From assembly GCA_030734395.1 (NCBI GenBank), contig JAUZTG010000042.1, forward strand, positions 1,364,001-1,428,000: a DNA stretch of 64,000 bases, given 5' to 3'. Positions 11,729 through 23,199 of this stretch are shown here, one piece after another. A program made the translations under genes and the position numbers. This stretch comes from Sarocladium kiliense (taxonomy: Eukaryota > Ascomycota > Sordariomycetes > Hypocreales > Sarocladiaceae). The notes under the pieces are model-generated. The model had not been told where the DNA came from. It ran no database searches and worked only from the letters and a program-made list of their open reading frames with translations. Each line of letters begins with the position of its first letter. The stretch's first letter is position 1.

Positions 11729-13506
11729 ATGAAGAGTGCCCTCATCCTGGCCTTCACGGCCGCTGGCCTTGTCCAGGCCACTGGTGACCATGGTAATAAG
11801 TGCCATGTAAGTTCATGATCAAACCCTTTGATACACATCAAACATAAACTAATACATCTAAACAGGAGGACAATTGCTACAGGGCAGTGATCCAGAACCC
11901 CGACTTCTGCCCTCAGTGGACCGAGCCCAGCTACGGCCAACATCCTTATATTCCTCACAACATCAAGCAAGGATGCCGGAACGGTGACAAGAAGGCACGC
12001 ATCAGCTCGGCCTGTAGCTGTATTGCCACTCAGACCACTGAGGAGCCCCAGCCGACTTGCGTCGAAGAAGGTTACGGTCCCCCAACATGCGACCAAACCA
12101 CCGAGCCCGAGCCCGAGCCTACTCCTACGGACTGCTATGGCAAGGACTGCCCCTGTGTTGGTTACGAGTGCGAGCCTGAGCCCACGCCCACTCCTACCGA
12201 CTGCTACGGTGACGACTGCGAGCCTGAGCCGACTCCTACTCCCACGGATTGCTACGGCGATGACTGCGAGCCCGAGCCTACTCCTACTCCCACCGATTGC
12301 TACGGCGAGGATTGCGAGCCTGAGCCCACGCCTACTCCTTCTCCCACTGATTGCTATGGAGATGACTGCGAGCCTGAGCCCACGCCTACTCCTTCTCCTA
12401 CCGACTGCTATGGAGATGACTGCGAGCCTGAGCCCACGCCTACTCCTTCTCCCACTGACTGCTACGGCAAGGACTGCGAGCCTGAGCCCACGCCTACTCC
12501 TTCTCCCACTGACTGCTACGGCAAGGACTGCGAGCCTGAGCCCACGCCTACTCCTTCTCCCACTGACTGCTACGGCAAGGACTGCGAGCCTGAGCCCACG
12601 CCTACTCCTTCTCCTACCGACTGCTACGGCGATGACTGCCCCTGCGAGGGCTACGGTTGCGAGACTAGTTCTACTGAGGCAACCTCTACTAAGCCAGCTA
12701 CTACCCCTTGCTATGGCGATGACTGCCCTTGCGAGGGATACGGTTGCGAGACTACCTCTACCGACACAGCTACCACTTGCTACGGTGAGGAGTGCAAGCC
12801 AACCTCGTCTGCTTGCTATGGCGATGAGTGCACTACCATCACAACCACCAAGACCGAGGAGACTTCAGCCACCAAGCCGACCGACACCACTGTCACTGCT
12901 AAGACTGAGAGCTCTACTGAGTACACCACTGAGTACACCACCTCGACCATCTACACCACTACTTGCATCACTGTTACCACGTGTGACTACGAGTGCCCCC
13001 ACGGTCCTACTACCACCACCATCACTCAGACCATTCCTATCACTACCACTGTCTGCCCAGTAACCGAGACTGAGTACCCCCCTCCACCTCCCGAGACCGA
13101 GAAGCCTCAGCCGCCACCCAAGGAGACTGAGTACCCCGAGCCTCCCACGGAGGAGCCTCCCAAGCAGACGGAGTCAGAGCAACCCCCACCTCCCAAGGAG
13201 ACGGAACATGTACCTCCACCGCCCCAGAGCCCAGAGGTTCCGCCGCCACAGGAGACTGAGTACCCCAAGCCTCCTCCAAGCAAGCCTGAGAAGCCTGAAC
13301 AGCCCGAGCAGCCCGAGCAGCCTGAGCAACCCGAGCAGCCTGAGCAGCCTGAGCAGCCCCCTACTGAGTCGCCTCCACCGGAGACCGTCCCTGAGGAGCC
13401 TACCCCCACTGCTCCTGAGGTCGTTCCCACGGCCGCTGCTGGCCGCATGACAGGCAGCCACGGGGCCCTTGCCGTCGTCGCCGGTGCCGTCGCTTTCCTG
13501 CTGTAG
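11729..13506 (+). CDS. GPI-anchored Cys/Pro/Thr-rich repeat cell-wall protein
   Basis: Two exons, 11729-11806 and 11866-13506, flank a 59-nt intron and encode 572 residues. Residues 1-18 are a signal peptide (MKSALILAFTAAGLVQA). A compact N-terminal Cys-containing module (about 27-80) ends in SSACSC, as in fungal wall proteins of the CRoW-like type. A tandem array of 18-20 residue units follows, each containing CYG-x-x-C next to an EPEPTPTPSPT stretch. After it come a Thr-rich segment, a Pro-rich ETEYP region and seven PEQ triplets. The C-terminus is hydrophobic after a small-residue site (AAAGRMTGSHG), a typical GPI-anchor signal. The protein is expected at the cell surface, heavily O-glycosylated and crosslinked. 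No catalytic domain is visible. Confidence 0.85.
12109..12640 (+). repeat. In-frame coding minisatellite (54-60 bp units)
   Basis: About ten tandem copies encode Glu-Pro-Glu-Pro-Thr-Pro linkers alternating with DCYG-x-DC. Three consecutive units at 12421-12474, 12475-12528 and 12529-12582 are identical over all 54 bp. Flanking units differ at third positions and by a Ser-Pro insertion. Exact identity points to recent expansion by slippage or unequal crossing over. Unit length is a multiple of three, so copy-number change keeps the frame. Confidence 0.9.
13294..13356 (+). repeat. 9-bp repeat encoding seven Pro-Glu-Gln triplets
   Basis: Seven in-frame copies of a CCNGARCAR-type 9-mer encode (PEQ)7 in the stalk of the wall protein. 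Synonymous differences between copies show it is older than the identical 54-bp units upstream. Confidence 0.85.
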
Positions 13507-14984
13507 ACAGCAACACTTTCTTTTAACATTGTTTATTGTTTTCATATGCATTTGGATCACGCACAAGAATTGATCAGAGATCAAAGGGATTTTTGGGGTC
13601 ACGGGTTGGGATGTAATCTTTACATGGTGACCAATTCCGGGACAAAAGGGATGGTGAGGGACCAGAGGTCTCCTGTTATGACAAACATCTTTTAAAGTTT
13701 AATTCATACATGTACATACTTTTTCTACCAGCTTAGGTACCTTTCTCGTCTGCCATGGGCTCCCCGGTGGATGCTGGGGAAGCAAGACACTCCTTGAATG
13801 AGCAGAACGACTTACACGAGAACACTAGAAGTTCCCACTCTCCTTGCTCCAACCGCCGTGACCAAAGCCGTCTGGACAAACGCTAAAGGAACATGCAGGA
13901 ATGCGGCTCACGGGTGCGATCTGCCCTACGGTAGCGGTAATCATCTGGACGAGAGATGCACGATCTGCAGGTGGTGGAGAAGTTTGTCCCCATCAGCATT
14001 CCAGTCATCTTGGATGGATGGGGGCCCGGCGCTTAAGGCGATGATGATGCTGCCCCATTGTTTGCGACGGAACGAGGATCGGATCCTGACCTCGAAATAG
14101 CGTCATGCCTCGGCATTACCGCCAGGAACCCGAACCAAACTTTTGGGAGTCGAAGCATGACGCCGAAGTATTTCGGTACGGCCAAAAGGTGCTAATTCTC
14201 GCGAGGGCGCGAGGATTCCCACGATAGGTACACAGCCATAGCTGGTCTGCGCACCTACTCGCGCCTCGGATGGTCCAGCGTATACCTATAGGCTTTCTTC
14301 TCACGCCCGATACTCTCACGGTCAGTCTGATACTTATGCTATGTTCTGATGTATTCCTTAGACTAAATTCTCATGCAAATCTTGATAATTCCACGTCTTG
14401 AGTCCTGATTTGAAGGTCTTGGTGATGCCAAAGGGCTCTGTGGCGCAGCCGCGCCACAAGTGGCTGGTTCCTTTCCACGTGCCTCCGCGGCCTACTCGTC
14501 GTCTGTCCTGGAGTGCCAAGCAAATCCGCAGTTGATGGTGATCCTAGATGTTCGTGGCTTGAGCAAGTAAATCGCGAGTAGAATTGATGAAGAACACAGC
14601 TTAAATAGCATGACGGGCTGTGCTTACTCACAGATTTGTCCAGCGGCTGCGGCGAACTGCCATGGGTCTGGTCTGTAGCAAATGTACGGGACTCGTTGGT
14701 TGCAGGTTGTAAATTGCGACTCGAAAGTTGATTCGCTACTCTAATGCTGGCGTATAATACATTTAGTCTAATACAGATTCAAGATAGAGCCCAACCAGCG
14801 GGTTCCATCAATACTCTTCTCTTACACGGCTAACACGTAGACGCTTCACGTGGACTAATCTGCTCTGAAGAAGCGGGAATGTCCTTGAGCATAGCAGCAC
14901 AGGCAGATGCAGCCACTTATTCTGCAACATCGAGACCCTCCTTTTGACACGATTAGCCTTGTACAAGATGGATTGGAATCAAGC
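13507..14984. other. Intergenic region, no supported gene
   Basis: This holds the 3' flank of the wall-protein gene and the 3' flank of the minus-strand secreted protein. Short open frames at 13798-14100, 14116-14319 and 14371-14631 show no motif and no coding continuity. Nothing else is seen. Confidence 0.5.
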
Positions 14985-15633
14985 TCATTCATTTGCGCGA
15001 TGCACAAGCACCAGGATGTAGCTCCGAGTTGCAGTAGGGAAGGGACTTACACAGGTGAAGAGGTGTTGACCAGACCAGGCGCCCATGTGAAGACACTCAA
15101 ATGTGTCAGCATTGGATGACGTAACCTGCGTACAGGTGCCTCCAGAACCGACCATATCACCACCTGCTTCGTCAAAGTATACCATGTCAAACACACCTTC
15201 CTCGCCCGACGGATACAGTGTGATGACACCAGGGTGCTCTGTTGTTTTAGGGTGCTCGTCGCTATCCTCGAACTCAAGCCTCTTGATCTCGAAGTCCTCG
15301 ATCGCCTTGCCGTCCGAACACCCTTCGCAGACAAAGCCACCGGTCTCAGTCAAATCTCCGGTTCCTGAGACCAAGATGCGCTTCACATAGTCATCCTCAA
15401 TGTCCCCGCAGGAGATCTCGGCGTCACCAGGCATGAGGAAGAGCGACTTGTCAAAGCTAGTTTGGTCACCGCCAACTTCAAAGCCAGGTTGTATCAGTAT
15501 TGTAGTTGAAGACCGCAATCAAAGGACAAGTGGACATACAGGCAGTGTCAAGGCCGAAATAAATTCGAAAATCTGCTACGGCTCCGGTGCTCATGAAAGC
15601 AGCCGCCACGAGAATGGTATTCGAGCTAAGCAT
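14985..15633 (-). CDS. Small secreted acidic protein, unknown function
   Basis: The ATG at 15633 begins a signal peptide (MLSSNTILVAAAFMSTGAVA). A first exon 15633-15540 joins across a 64-nt intron to an exon beginning at 15475, giving continuous frame (LDTAFGGDQTSFDKS). The mature part is acidic and Cys-containing (SCGD, FVCEGC, GGTCTQ, FECL), with about four to six Cys that could pair. The C-terminus is uncertain. A strong GTAAGT donor at 15050 follows LFTC after 173 residues, so there may be a third exon; otherwise the frame reads to a stop at 14985. I do not recognise the family. Its size and features fit a secreted effector-like or wall-associated protein, which is inference only. Confidence 0.6.
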
Positions 15634-18270
15634 GATGGATCGAAATGACTCAGATGATGAAAGAATAGTTTGTGTAGAAGATAATTGTCGCGTGCAGTAG
15701 ATGTCGATGAAGTGTTGCTTGATCGATGGGAATTGAGTGCCTTTCCGTCACAAGGCGAATGTTAAATACTTTATAGTTCCCCAAGGTTCCCGGCATCCCC
15801 GCCATGCGAATACATTTGTGACGTTCCTGTGGTGAAGATCGCATCCTAACCTCAGTGTCTTTGAGGGTATCCCATAAGGCAATGATACACATAATACCTA
15901 CAGGAGGCGCCGTTGTGACATCAATAAGTCGCTTTGGGAACGTGGCACAGCAGGGCAATCTGGAAGCCTACGTTGGTCTCGGAGGCATGTGCGAGTCTGA
16001 GTGTGTAGAAATCTGGAGAAGGATTCAAGGATCCATTGCCACACTGACCTGGAGTGGTTCCTCGTGACACACTGCCATTCTAGTAAGGGGTTGGTGGTAC
16101 CGCTTTGGTAGATGCCGCATCCTACCGGCGATCATCACCTACCGGGGACCTGGGGAAATTTAGTAATGACTGAACCGGTATATGTTGGTTCTGATCGCTT
16201 TTTCTGTTTGTAACAGGGCGTGCTGAAGGATCGCGCGTGCAGCGATGGACGGGGGAAAGCCGTAATACGCGCAACACAAGGCAAAGGGATGACGCGGTGG
16301 CTTCGGACTCGAAACAGTCAAGTAGATCGGCTGAAGCTATTCCAAGATGCCAACACGGCCAATTTCTTGGAGGAACACCACAGAGGCGGTCACGATTCTG
16401 AGTGCTTCTCCTTGGTGGGCTTCCACAGAAACAGTACAAGCTGGGTCTGATTGAAGATTATTATGCTGCAGATGCACAGCTCGATATCTAAATAGGTTGG
16501 ATTCAATTTGTACATATCAGACTGTAACAATTCGTAGTCTCTGCTTCACATGATCTAGTCGAACTACTCCACCAGACACTAAGGTCCGGTAGCATTGTGA
16601 CGTAACTGAGGCCACTGGCGGTTGTTCTGCGCCACTCCGAACCGTAAGACGGGTTCAGCATATATAATTGATGCGCTCAAATGCGCTGACTCCACACTGA
16701 GAAAGTGCAAAGGAAGAGAGCTCCCGAAGGCTCTCAGATGGATTGAGGCAACTACGCCATTTGATGCGGGTCACATTACACTTGAAACTCCCTGGGAATG
16801 CGAAGTCAGTATGGTGTTGCATGGGAGCAAGGAGTTGTGCCAAGTTGAGATAGCGCTGGCTGACTCCTCCCATACTGTACAGTCTACATATTCTGCCCGC
16901 TATCTTACTACCTATTTTACTGTATATTCTACCTTCTTATTTTATATCTTACCTTGCATCTTCCCTCCTATATTATCTCTTAATCTGCCTTTTATTCTGC
17001 CTTTTATTCTACCTTTTATTCTACATCATATCCTACTTTGTACTCTGCCTCCTATTCTAGACCCTATTCTCTTCATATTTTTACTATGATTGGTGATGTG
17101 AGTAATGCAAGGCTCCTGTAGGGCGTTTCGGAGCGAGCACTCGGCAGAAGCTCCGGACAATATGGTCAGACTTTACGGGCATAACCACTCTTCGATGACC
17201 CAAACTCGCCATGAAGGCCGGAAAACGAGGGGCTTGGGGCGGAGCTCGTCACCTCTAGCCCGCCGATTGTGATCGATTGACCGACCATGCCAGGGTTTGG
17301 CTGTAGGCTGTGGGCAACATCCTGTGACGGTTGTGGCGCAGCTGCCTTTTGTCCAGTTCACGAGGCCCCACTAACACGTCGCTGCAGGGCTGTTGGGCGA
17401 CCGTGGAATGGTTCGCAACATCACGACAAGGTGCATTGAAACAAAAAGTCAATGTGCATGTTGCTCGCGGTAAGCAATGCGATTGTGGCATGTATGATCA
17501 ATGGAATCAATGCCCTCTTCTTCCGTTAGGTCTTTTGTTATAACACGTGCTGAGTATGAGAAACCAACAACTATCACTGACCATAGGTACTTTCGTCAGG
17601 CTGGCCTGGAGGCCCGAGGCTGCCCCCCAGGCTTCCCGTCAGTCCAAACACCAGGCGACCGTTAAGGCGTCTTTGGAGGCTCAATTCGGTGGCCTCCCAG
17701 TGCTTGACTGCACCACTGCGACCACCAAGCAGGGCACTTCTACAGCGGCTGTAAGTCAAACCCACCCACACCTCCCCCTCTCCCTGCATCGTGACCTGCC
17801 CTCCATCCACAGCCCAATCTGGCTGCGACCAGCCTTGAGGCGGAGCATCCCTCCAGAACATGCCTCATCAAAGTCCCCCATGACCGCTCCGGCCTCGCTA
17901 TTGGGTCTGCCATCGCTTGTCTGCGCTGCGATGGCTTGCAGACCATCGCATTACATCGGCGCCATTGCCGGCCGCCTTCACACTAGGCGAGAGGCTCCCG
18001 CTGCCACAGCCCGGCTGGGCCAACCTTGAGGCATCCCTCCGCTTTCGAGGCCTCAGCTCAGCTGCCTGCCTGCGCTGTCTTGGACATATAAGATCTTTCG
18101 GAAGTCTTTCCCGTTCTCCGGAATGCTGTCTGCTGAATTCTTGTCGTGATATCTCACGCAAACCGTCCCTTGCTTACAAGGGCTTTTGCAACCAATCGTT
18201 CTCACCTCTGCTACGACGACGCAGCTATAGCATCCTCACCAGTACCATCTCGCCAGGCAAGCAGCTCTGA
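15634..18270. other. Intergenic region with a CT-rich low-complexity tract
   Basis: No gene is supported. The region holds the promoter of the minus-strand secreted protein, a pyrimidine-rich repeat tract (16889-17087), and from about 17550 a GC-richer 5' flank and leader of the ankyrin protein. The open frame at 17547-18029 looks like leader sequence, not a gene. Confidence 0.5.
16889..17087. repeat. Pyrimidine-rich degenerate repeat (TTTTATTCTGCC-like units)
   Basis: About 200 bp on the plus strand is almost free of purine runs and consists of imperfect 10-12 bp units, for example CCTTTTATTCTGCC repeated side by side at about 16985-17020. The opposite strand is correspondingly AG-rich. A similar AG-rich tract occurs at 63609-63700 in the other orientation. 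Origin unknown. Confidence 0.7.
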
Positions 18271-20548
18271 ATGTCCAACGGAATGATTGGACCGTCTCCC
18301 CCTCGCCTCGTGATTCCCAGCGCTTCAGCTTCACCCCCCGGACAGAGCCCAAATGCTCAAACTGGCCGACCTACCATGTGGACGCCATCGGCGCTTCGCA
18401 AGATGGTCCGTCTCTATCTATACACCGACCTGACGCTGCCGCAAATTGTGAGGATCGTCCATCACTGCGAAGCTTCAGGTCAAGTACCTGGGTAAGTTGC
18501 GTTGCCACCCATTTGCCGCCGCGACTACGGGCGCTTATTGCGGAGATGAGATGACATGACGAGATGGCGGCTAACACGCTCGATGCAGCAAGGATTCCGC
18601 CAACAAGAAGCTCAATGCCATGTTTGATCAGCAGCCGCGCTGGCTACGCCCTAGCTCAAGCAACATGGTCGATCGTCTCGAAGCGCTTTCAAGCTCACCT
18701 ACCCGAACCACGCCATCCCCAGTCCAGTTTCCTACACGCCCCCATTCGGCCTCCGATCCATCACCTTACAGAAGCGCCTTCGACTTCCTGCCCGATTCGG
18801 GTACAACACCATCTCCTTACGGCTTGTCGCCGGCTTCCGCTCTGACACCGGAGTTATCCGGTCGCGAGTTCTCCGGGCCAGGGTTCACTTACTCCCCGGC
18901 CTCCGGCAGCAGCAGCTATGAGGAACAGATGCAACTCGATGACTTCCGAACAGAGCTTGAAAACTTTCGCGGGGGCGATCAGGCATTCTTGGACTTTGTC
19001 CGGAAGACGACTTTCATGTCATCGTCGACTGATCATACAACTGGGTCATTCCAAGAGCTGTTGAGCGACCGAAGCCTGCCATACGTACAGGCTGTTCGCA
19101 GGCTTGTGAAAAGGTTCACACTGCCTGTCAATGGGATGCTGAATGGATCACCCATTTCGCACACAGAAAGTGGACCTTCGTCATGGGCCAACGAGAAGGA
19201 CTGTCCGACACCCTTCCAATTTACCCCTTCTCCCCTGTCTGGCGATTTCGTGAGTGTAAACATGTACTCAGTCGCTGGGGACTGCGATCAGTTGAGCCAA
19301 ACTCATTCAAAGCGGTCGTGTTACTGCGCAGCTCGTACTTCCTTGCCGCCCTCGCCTTGGGTTATGGCAGGCGGGATAACTCTTCGGGCTCAACAAGTTC
19401 ACGCGCAAGGACCACAACCGGAAGATCTCACTCTGGTCGATCGTTGTGGAAATACCGTGTTGCATTACATTGCCAGTAACGATGCCAGTCCAATGCTCTT
19501 GAGCCTGATCGTCAATGGTGCTATGGACCGGATTCTGAAAACAAGAAACACAGCAGGACAAACGTTTCTCCACCTCGTCAACGCATCATTACTTTCGAGC
19601 ATAAACAGGGACATGCTATTCCGGATCTTATTGTCCAAGTCCTTCGACTTGTCGGTGAAGGACCACTACGGTCGGACGATTTTCCACATGCTCCTAGCGC
19701 ACGGGGTTCCTGAACAAATTGTACAAAGCCTTCTACGAAACTACGGTACGATGAGCTGCAACACCAGAGATGCATTCGGCGTCATTCCGGACCCGGTGCT
19801 CGCAGCACAGAGCTTCGGGGAAGACCTGGGATCGCAGCAGGTCAATATGGGTGATCTTCTGACATCTGAGCAGAGCCGCCTGCCAGAGACGCATCTTATC
19901 GAGGACATCAGCCGTGCTCAGGAGGCTCCTAATCGTGAGGATGCGAACGGATCGAACGGCCTACACAGTCTGGCAAGGGCCACACTCAGTTTGCGAAGCG
20001 TGGTAGACAGGAACAATGTCCTTTTCCGCACGACTTCAGAAAGAGGTCGTCGTGGCGACCGCAGTCCTGAGCAGGAACTCGACTCCTCAGCAAGAAAGAT
20101 GCAGCTTCGCTACGAGCTTGCAGAGACTCTGCTCTTGGCTGGTGTTGATCCGAACCACTACGATGTTCAAGGCAACACTCCACTGATGGCTTTTGCTGCG
20201 GAACTGCCGGAGGATGATGACTACAAGACGGGGCCCAATATCCTGGCATTGCTGGTCAACAAGGGCGCAAACATCAATGCACGAAACCGGGCTGGTGAGA
20301 CGGCACTTCATGTGGCAGTTCGCTGCGGCCGTAAGTTGGCAGTGCGGACCCTAGTGAAGCTTGGAGCCAATGTCCATGCCCGAGACGCCGATGGTCGGAG
20401 CCTTCTGGAGGTAGCAGACGTCAAGGTCAAGGGTACATACAGTGGCGATCCGAAAGCCTATGCCCACTTTGAAGCTTGTCGCGCATGGTTGAGCGGCAAC
20501 GGCGCGGTGCAGGAGCCAACTGTGCTGCAGGAATGGGGGTCGGTGTAG
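18271..20548 (+). CDS. Ankyrin-repeat protein with fungal N-terminal helical domain
   Basis: Two exons, 18271-18491 and 18589-20548, flank a 97-nt intron and encode 726 residues. The N-terminal part contains a conserved-looking helical segment (WTPSALRKMVRLYLYTDLTL and onwards) reminiscent of, but not clearly equal to, the Clr5-type N-terminal domain of fungal ankyrin proteins. A Ser/Pro-rich disordered stretch follows to about residue 230. Ankyrin-like units are visible at GNTVLHYIASND, AGQTFLHLVNAS, YGRTIFHMLLAHG, then near the C-terminus GNTPLMAFAAEL, AGETALHVAVRCGRK and LGANVHARDADGRS. The last pair are canonical. It probably acts through protein-protein contacts; no enzyme domain is present. 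The in-frame stretch at about 19250-19291 begins GTGAGT and ends CAG, but at 42 nt is probably too short for an intron. Confidence 0.75.
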
Positions 20549-20839
20549 GCAAATTATATGCAGCAGCTCAGGTCTTGCTCATGGTTCAGCAGGTTTTGGT
20601 GTTGATCCTCGGTTTCTATGCGATTATGGAAGAGTAGCTTGTATATACCCTAAAAGCGAAACGCACTGAGTGATTACGAAGCAAGAGCGCGGTATACTGT
20701 TCATAGCTAGGGCGTGTGTTTGGTGGCTTCTGGAGTTGGGTCGGAGCGGGAGTATAGGTTTGGTATCTATTTGGGCTTCGGATAACACCAGAAGATAACA
20801 TAATATGACGAATTGAGTCTTGTGTTACCGAGTCTATCT

Positions 20840-22060
20840 TCAGAACTGAGTCAACATTGATGCCTCTTCGAGCAGCGCCTTCAACCTGTCTATCCCCGTG
20901 ACGAGCTTCTTTGGACGTTCAGACCACTCCTGTTGGCCATTTGCCCCCAGCTCCCTCATCAGCAGCTCCTGGCCCTTGGGATCGATCAATAGTCCATACC
21001 ACACTGTGTTCATCCGTCTTACTCCTGGAACTCCAATGACGACGTTGATCTGCATCAAGACGTGTTTGATCAGCTCTGCAAACATGACCACCTGAGTTGT
21101 GAAGTCGGGGATATCGACTTCAGCGAAGGTCAAGCCCTCGTTGACCAATGTTTCCCCGAGTGTGAAGCGGAGGAACATCTCGAACATGTTCAGCAAATTC
21201 TCGAACAGCTCGACTAGCTGAACATAACATGACACAATCAATAGCGTTGTTGCTACGTCCATCTTGGGTTGGGCGAACGCATTGTTCTCGTTGAAGCTTG
21301 GCCGCCAGTTTCCAGAAGGTGCGGTCCGAATGTTAGGAGGGAAGTTCGGTTTGTTGATGCCAACGGCTCTGTGAATCGTCTTCAGTGTGGTGAGGAATTC
21401 TTGTGATGCTTGGAGCGTGAGTTGGAAGATGACCATGTCAGGGAGGCCCTCCATAGAAGGTCGCTCACACATGCTTTCGAGAGGCCATGACTCGGTAAGA
21501 CTTTGTGAGATAGTGTGTAGTGTCGAGTTGACTTTGGAGAGGGCCTCAAATGCTGCGTCTGAAGGCCGAGCGAGTGGACGAGGTGAAAGTCCGAAGACCT
21601 CAGGGCCGAGGAGTTGGGGTTGTTGTGGTAATGTCAAAGACATGATGCCGGAAGCATTCAAGATGCCATCTCCAAAGACCTGCTGCCACGAGGGATCCTG
21701 ATCAAGCGGGCCCAAGAACGGCTCCGTCCCCGCTCCGTGCTCCGCCGTACCAGCCAGCACGTTCGGAGATGAGTCCTCGCTTGAGAACAACTCGATTGGC
21801 GAAGGGGCAGAGGTCGGTGGGTTCGGGGTAGGCAACTGCTGCACAGGAGCTTGCTCAGAAGCCGAAGATGCAGCAGTAGCGGCCTTGCCAGGCCGGCCAA
21901 TCTTCCGCTGAGACCCAGCTTCACAGAAGAAGCCAAGGCGAGTACACCGTGCGCATGGCTCCGAACTGCCCACGCCTTGCTGGCGGGAGCACTTGAGCTT
22001 CTGGCGGCGGCAACGCTCACAGGCGGAGCGGACTTGGGTGGGATGAGGTGGTGCGATCAT
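20840..22060 (-). CDS. Zn2Cys6 transcription factor
   Basis: A single 406-residue open frame starts at the ATG at 22060; upstream in-frame codons have no ATG. The binuclear cluster is near the start: C14-x2-C17-x6-C24-x11-C36-x2-C39-x6-C46. The loop between the third and fourth Cys is longer than the usual 5-9 residues. Basic residues follow the second Cys (CRRQKLKC), as in DNA-contacting clusters. A disordered Pro/Ser-rich linker follows, then a helical C-terminal half without the usual fungal_trans motif. This layout resembles AflR-type pathway-specific regulators. It lies next to a DHA2 exporter and a hydrolase, all on the same strand, so it may control them; that is inference. Confidence 0.85.
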   Translation of the reverse strand: MIAPPHPTQVRSACERCRRQKLKCSRQQGVGSSEPCARCTRLGFFCEAGSQRKIGRPGKAATAASSASEQAPVQQLPTPNPPTSAPSPIELFSSEDSSPNVLAGTAEHGAGTEPFLGPLDQDPSWQQVFGDGILNASGIMSLTLPQQPQLLGPEVFGLSPRPLARPSDAAFEALSKVNSTLHTISQSLTESWPLESMCERPSMEGLPDMVIFQLTLQASQEFLTTLKTIHRAVGINKPNFPPNIRTAPSGNWRPSFNENNAFAQPKMDVATTLLIVSCYVQLVELFENLLNMFEMFLRFTLGETLVNEGLTFAEVDIPDFTTQVVMFAELIKHVLMQINVVIGVPGVRRMNTVWYGLLIDPKGQELLMRELGANGQQEWSERPKKLVTGIDRLKALLEEASMLTQF

Positions 22061-23199
22061 TGTTGGAACATGCAGATGCTTAGTGATTGAGGAGGATTGA
22101 ATGATTGAAAGTGATGCATCTCCTTGCCACTTAATGGTCAACAAACGAGGAGTACACGCGCATGTTCGGAGGGTTCGGAGGCTTTCGGTGTAGGTCGTAC
22201 GGAGGGTTTTCGCCCGTGCGCGGGATCCGGGGATGGCCTCATTGAGGCTGAGCTCGCTCCACTATTTGCCGCATTTGGCACTTATGTTGGGACCTGGAGG
22301 GAACGACGAATTGACTTTGGGGAGGATCCTCTCTCGAAACCTTGAGGGTCCCAATGATCGCCAGTGGGAAGCTGAGATTTGATCTCGTGCTGGAGGTGAA
22401 CTCAGGTAGAGAGGCTATGCGCATGATGCAATGCTTCTTTAGCCTGCCGTTGACGCAAGCTTCAACATCATCAAGGGGCCTTACGCTACGATTACGGCTT
22501 AGTCTGCCCAAGCAGACCGCATCACAAGGCTACTGATTCTGGTGTGGTTTCAAGACTCAAACCGGAGCATTAGCAAAGTACGAAGTAATTTCCTCATGAA
22601 GCCGGGGGTAAATCGTCACCATGTGGCTTAGAACTAGGTATCTTGTGACGCCGTCCATGGCGGAATACATAGCACATGCACTGCATTCGATCTTGCGATC
22701 CGCAGCTTTCTAGGAACAGAGGCTGTGCTCGAGATCTATCCCAAATCAATTCGTACACTACGCTATGTAACGCCGTATCGTGTCAAGCTATGCATCGTCT
22801 TCCGAGGATAGGTGGGGATAAGCTGGTCGTTGCGGGAATGGAAAGTCTGACATACCAATCATCTGAGCTTCTCGACGGCTTCCCCAAGTTCCCGGGCTTG
22901 GCAATCCCCCGTTTGTCTCGATTACACGGCATAACCCCAACACTGCCACGAGCCGCTCTACAGTCTTCGTCACCACCTTTTAACTAAAATCTTGTCTCCT
23001 TGAGCTTGGCCGAGAGGTATGCTGATAGTTCTTCGCGCCCATATGATAAACTGTTGAACTAATCCATGCCAGCAAATGTGCAAAGTCGAAGGAAAACCAT
23101 GATGAGGTCTAGCTCATGGATATATTACGACTATGGCTCTGGCTTTGAGGAGGACCGTATGCCCGCAACTATGTATGCAAAGAGGAAATGCCCATTGTT
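22061..23199. other. Intergenic region, no supported gene
   Basis: This is the promoter of the minus-strand Zn2Cys6 gene and the 3' flank of the MFS exporter. The frames at 22342-22536 and 22676-22987 lack motifs. Nothing else is seen. Confidence 0.5.

Noticed and set aside
11984..13063. 359-codon alternative frame inside the wall-protein gene
   Set aside because: Its Leu/Arg/Pro composition is the frame-shifted reading of the same repeat; the other frame has signal peptide and GPI signal.
13107..13602. Antisense Gly/Ser-rich and Leu/Arg-rich open frames under the wall protein
   Set aside because: They are by-products of the low-complexity Pro/Glu coding sequence; no start context, introns or motif.
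19250..19291. 42-nt intron in the ankyrin gene
   Set aside because: It has GTGAGT and CAG ends but is shorter than the 49-nt minimum seen in this window, and the frame is open through it; kept as coding.
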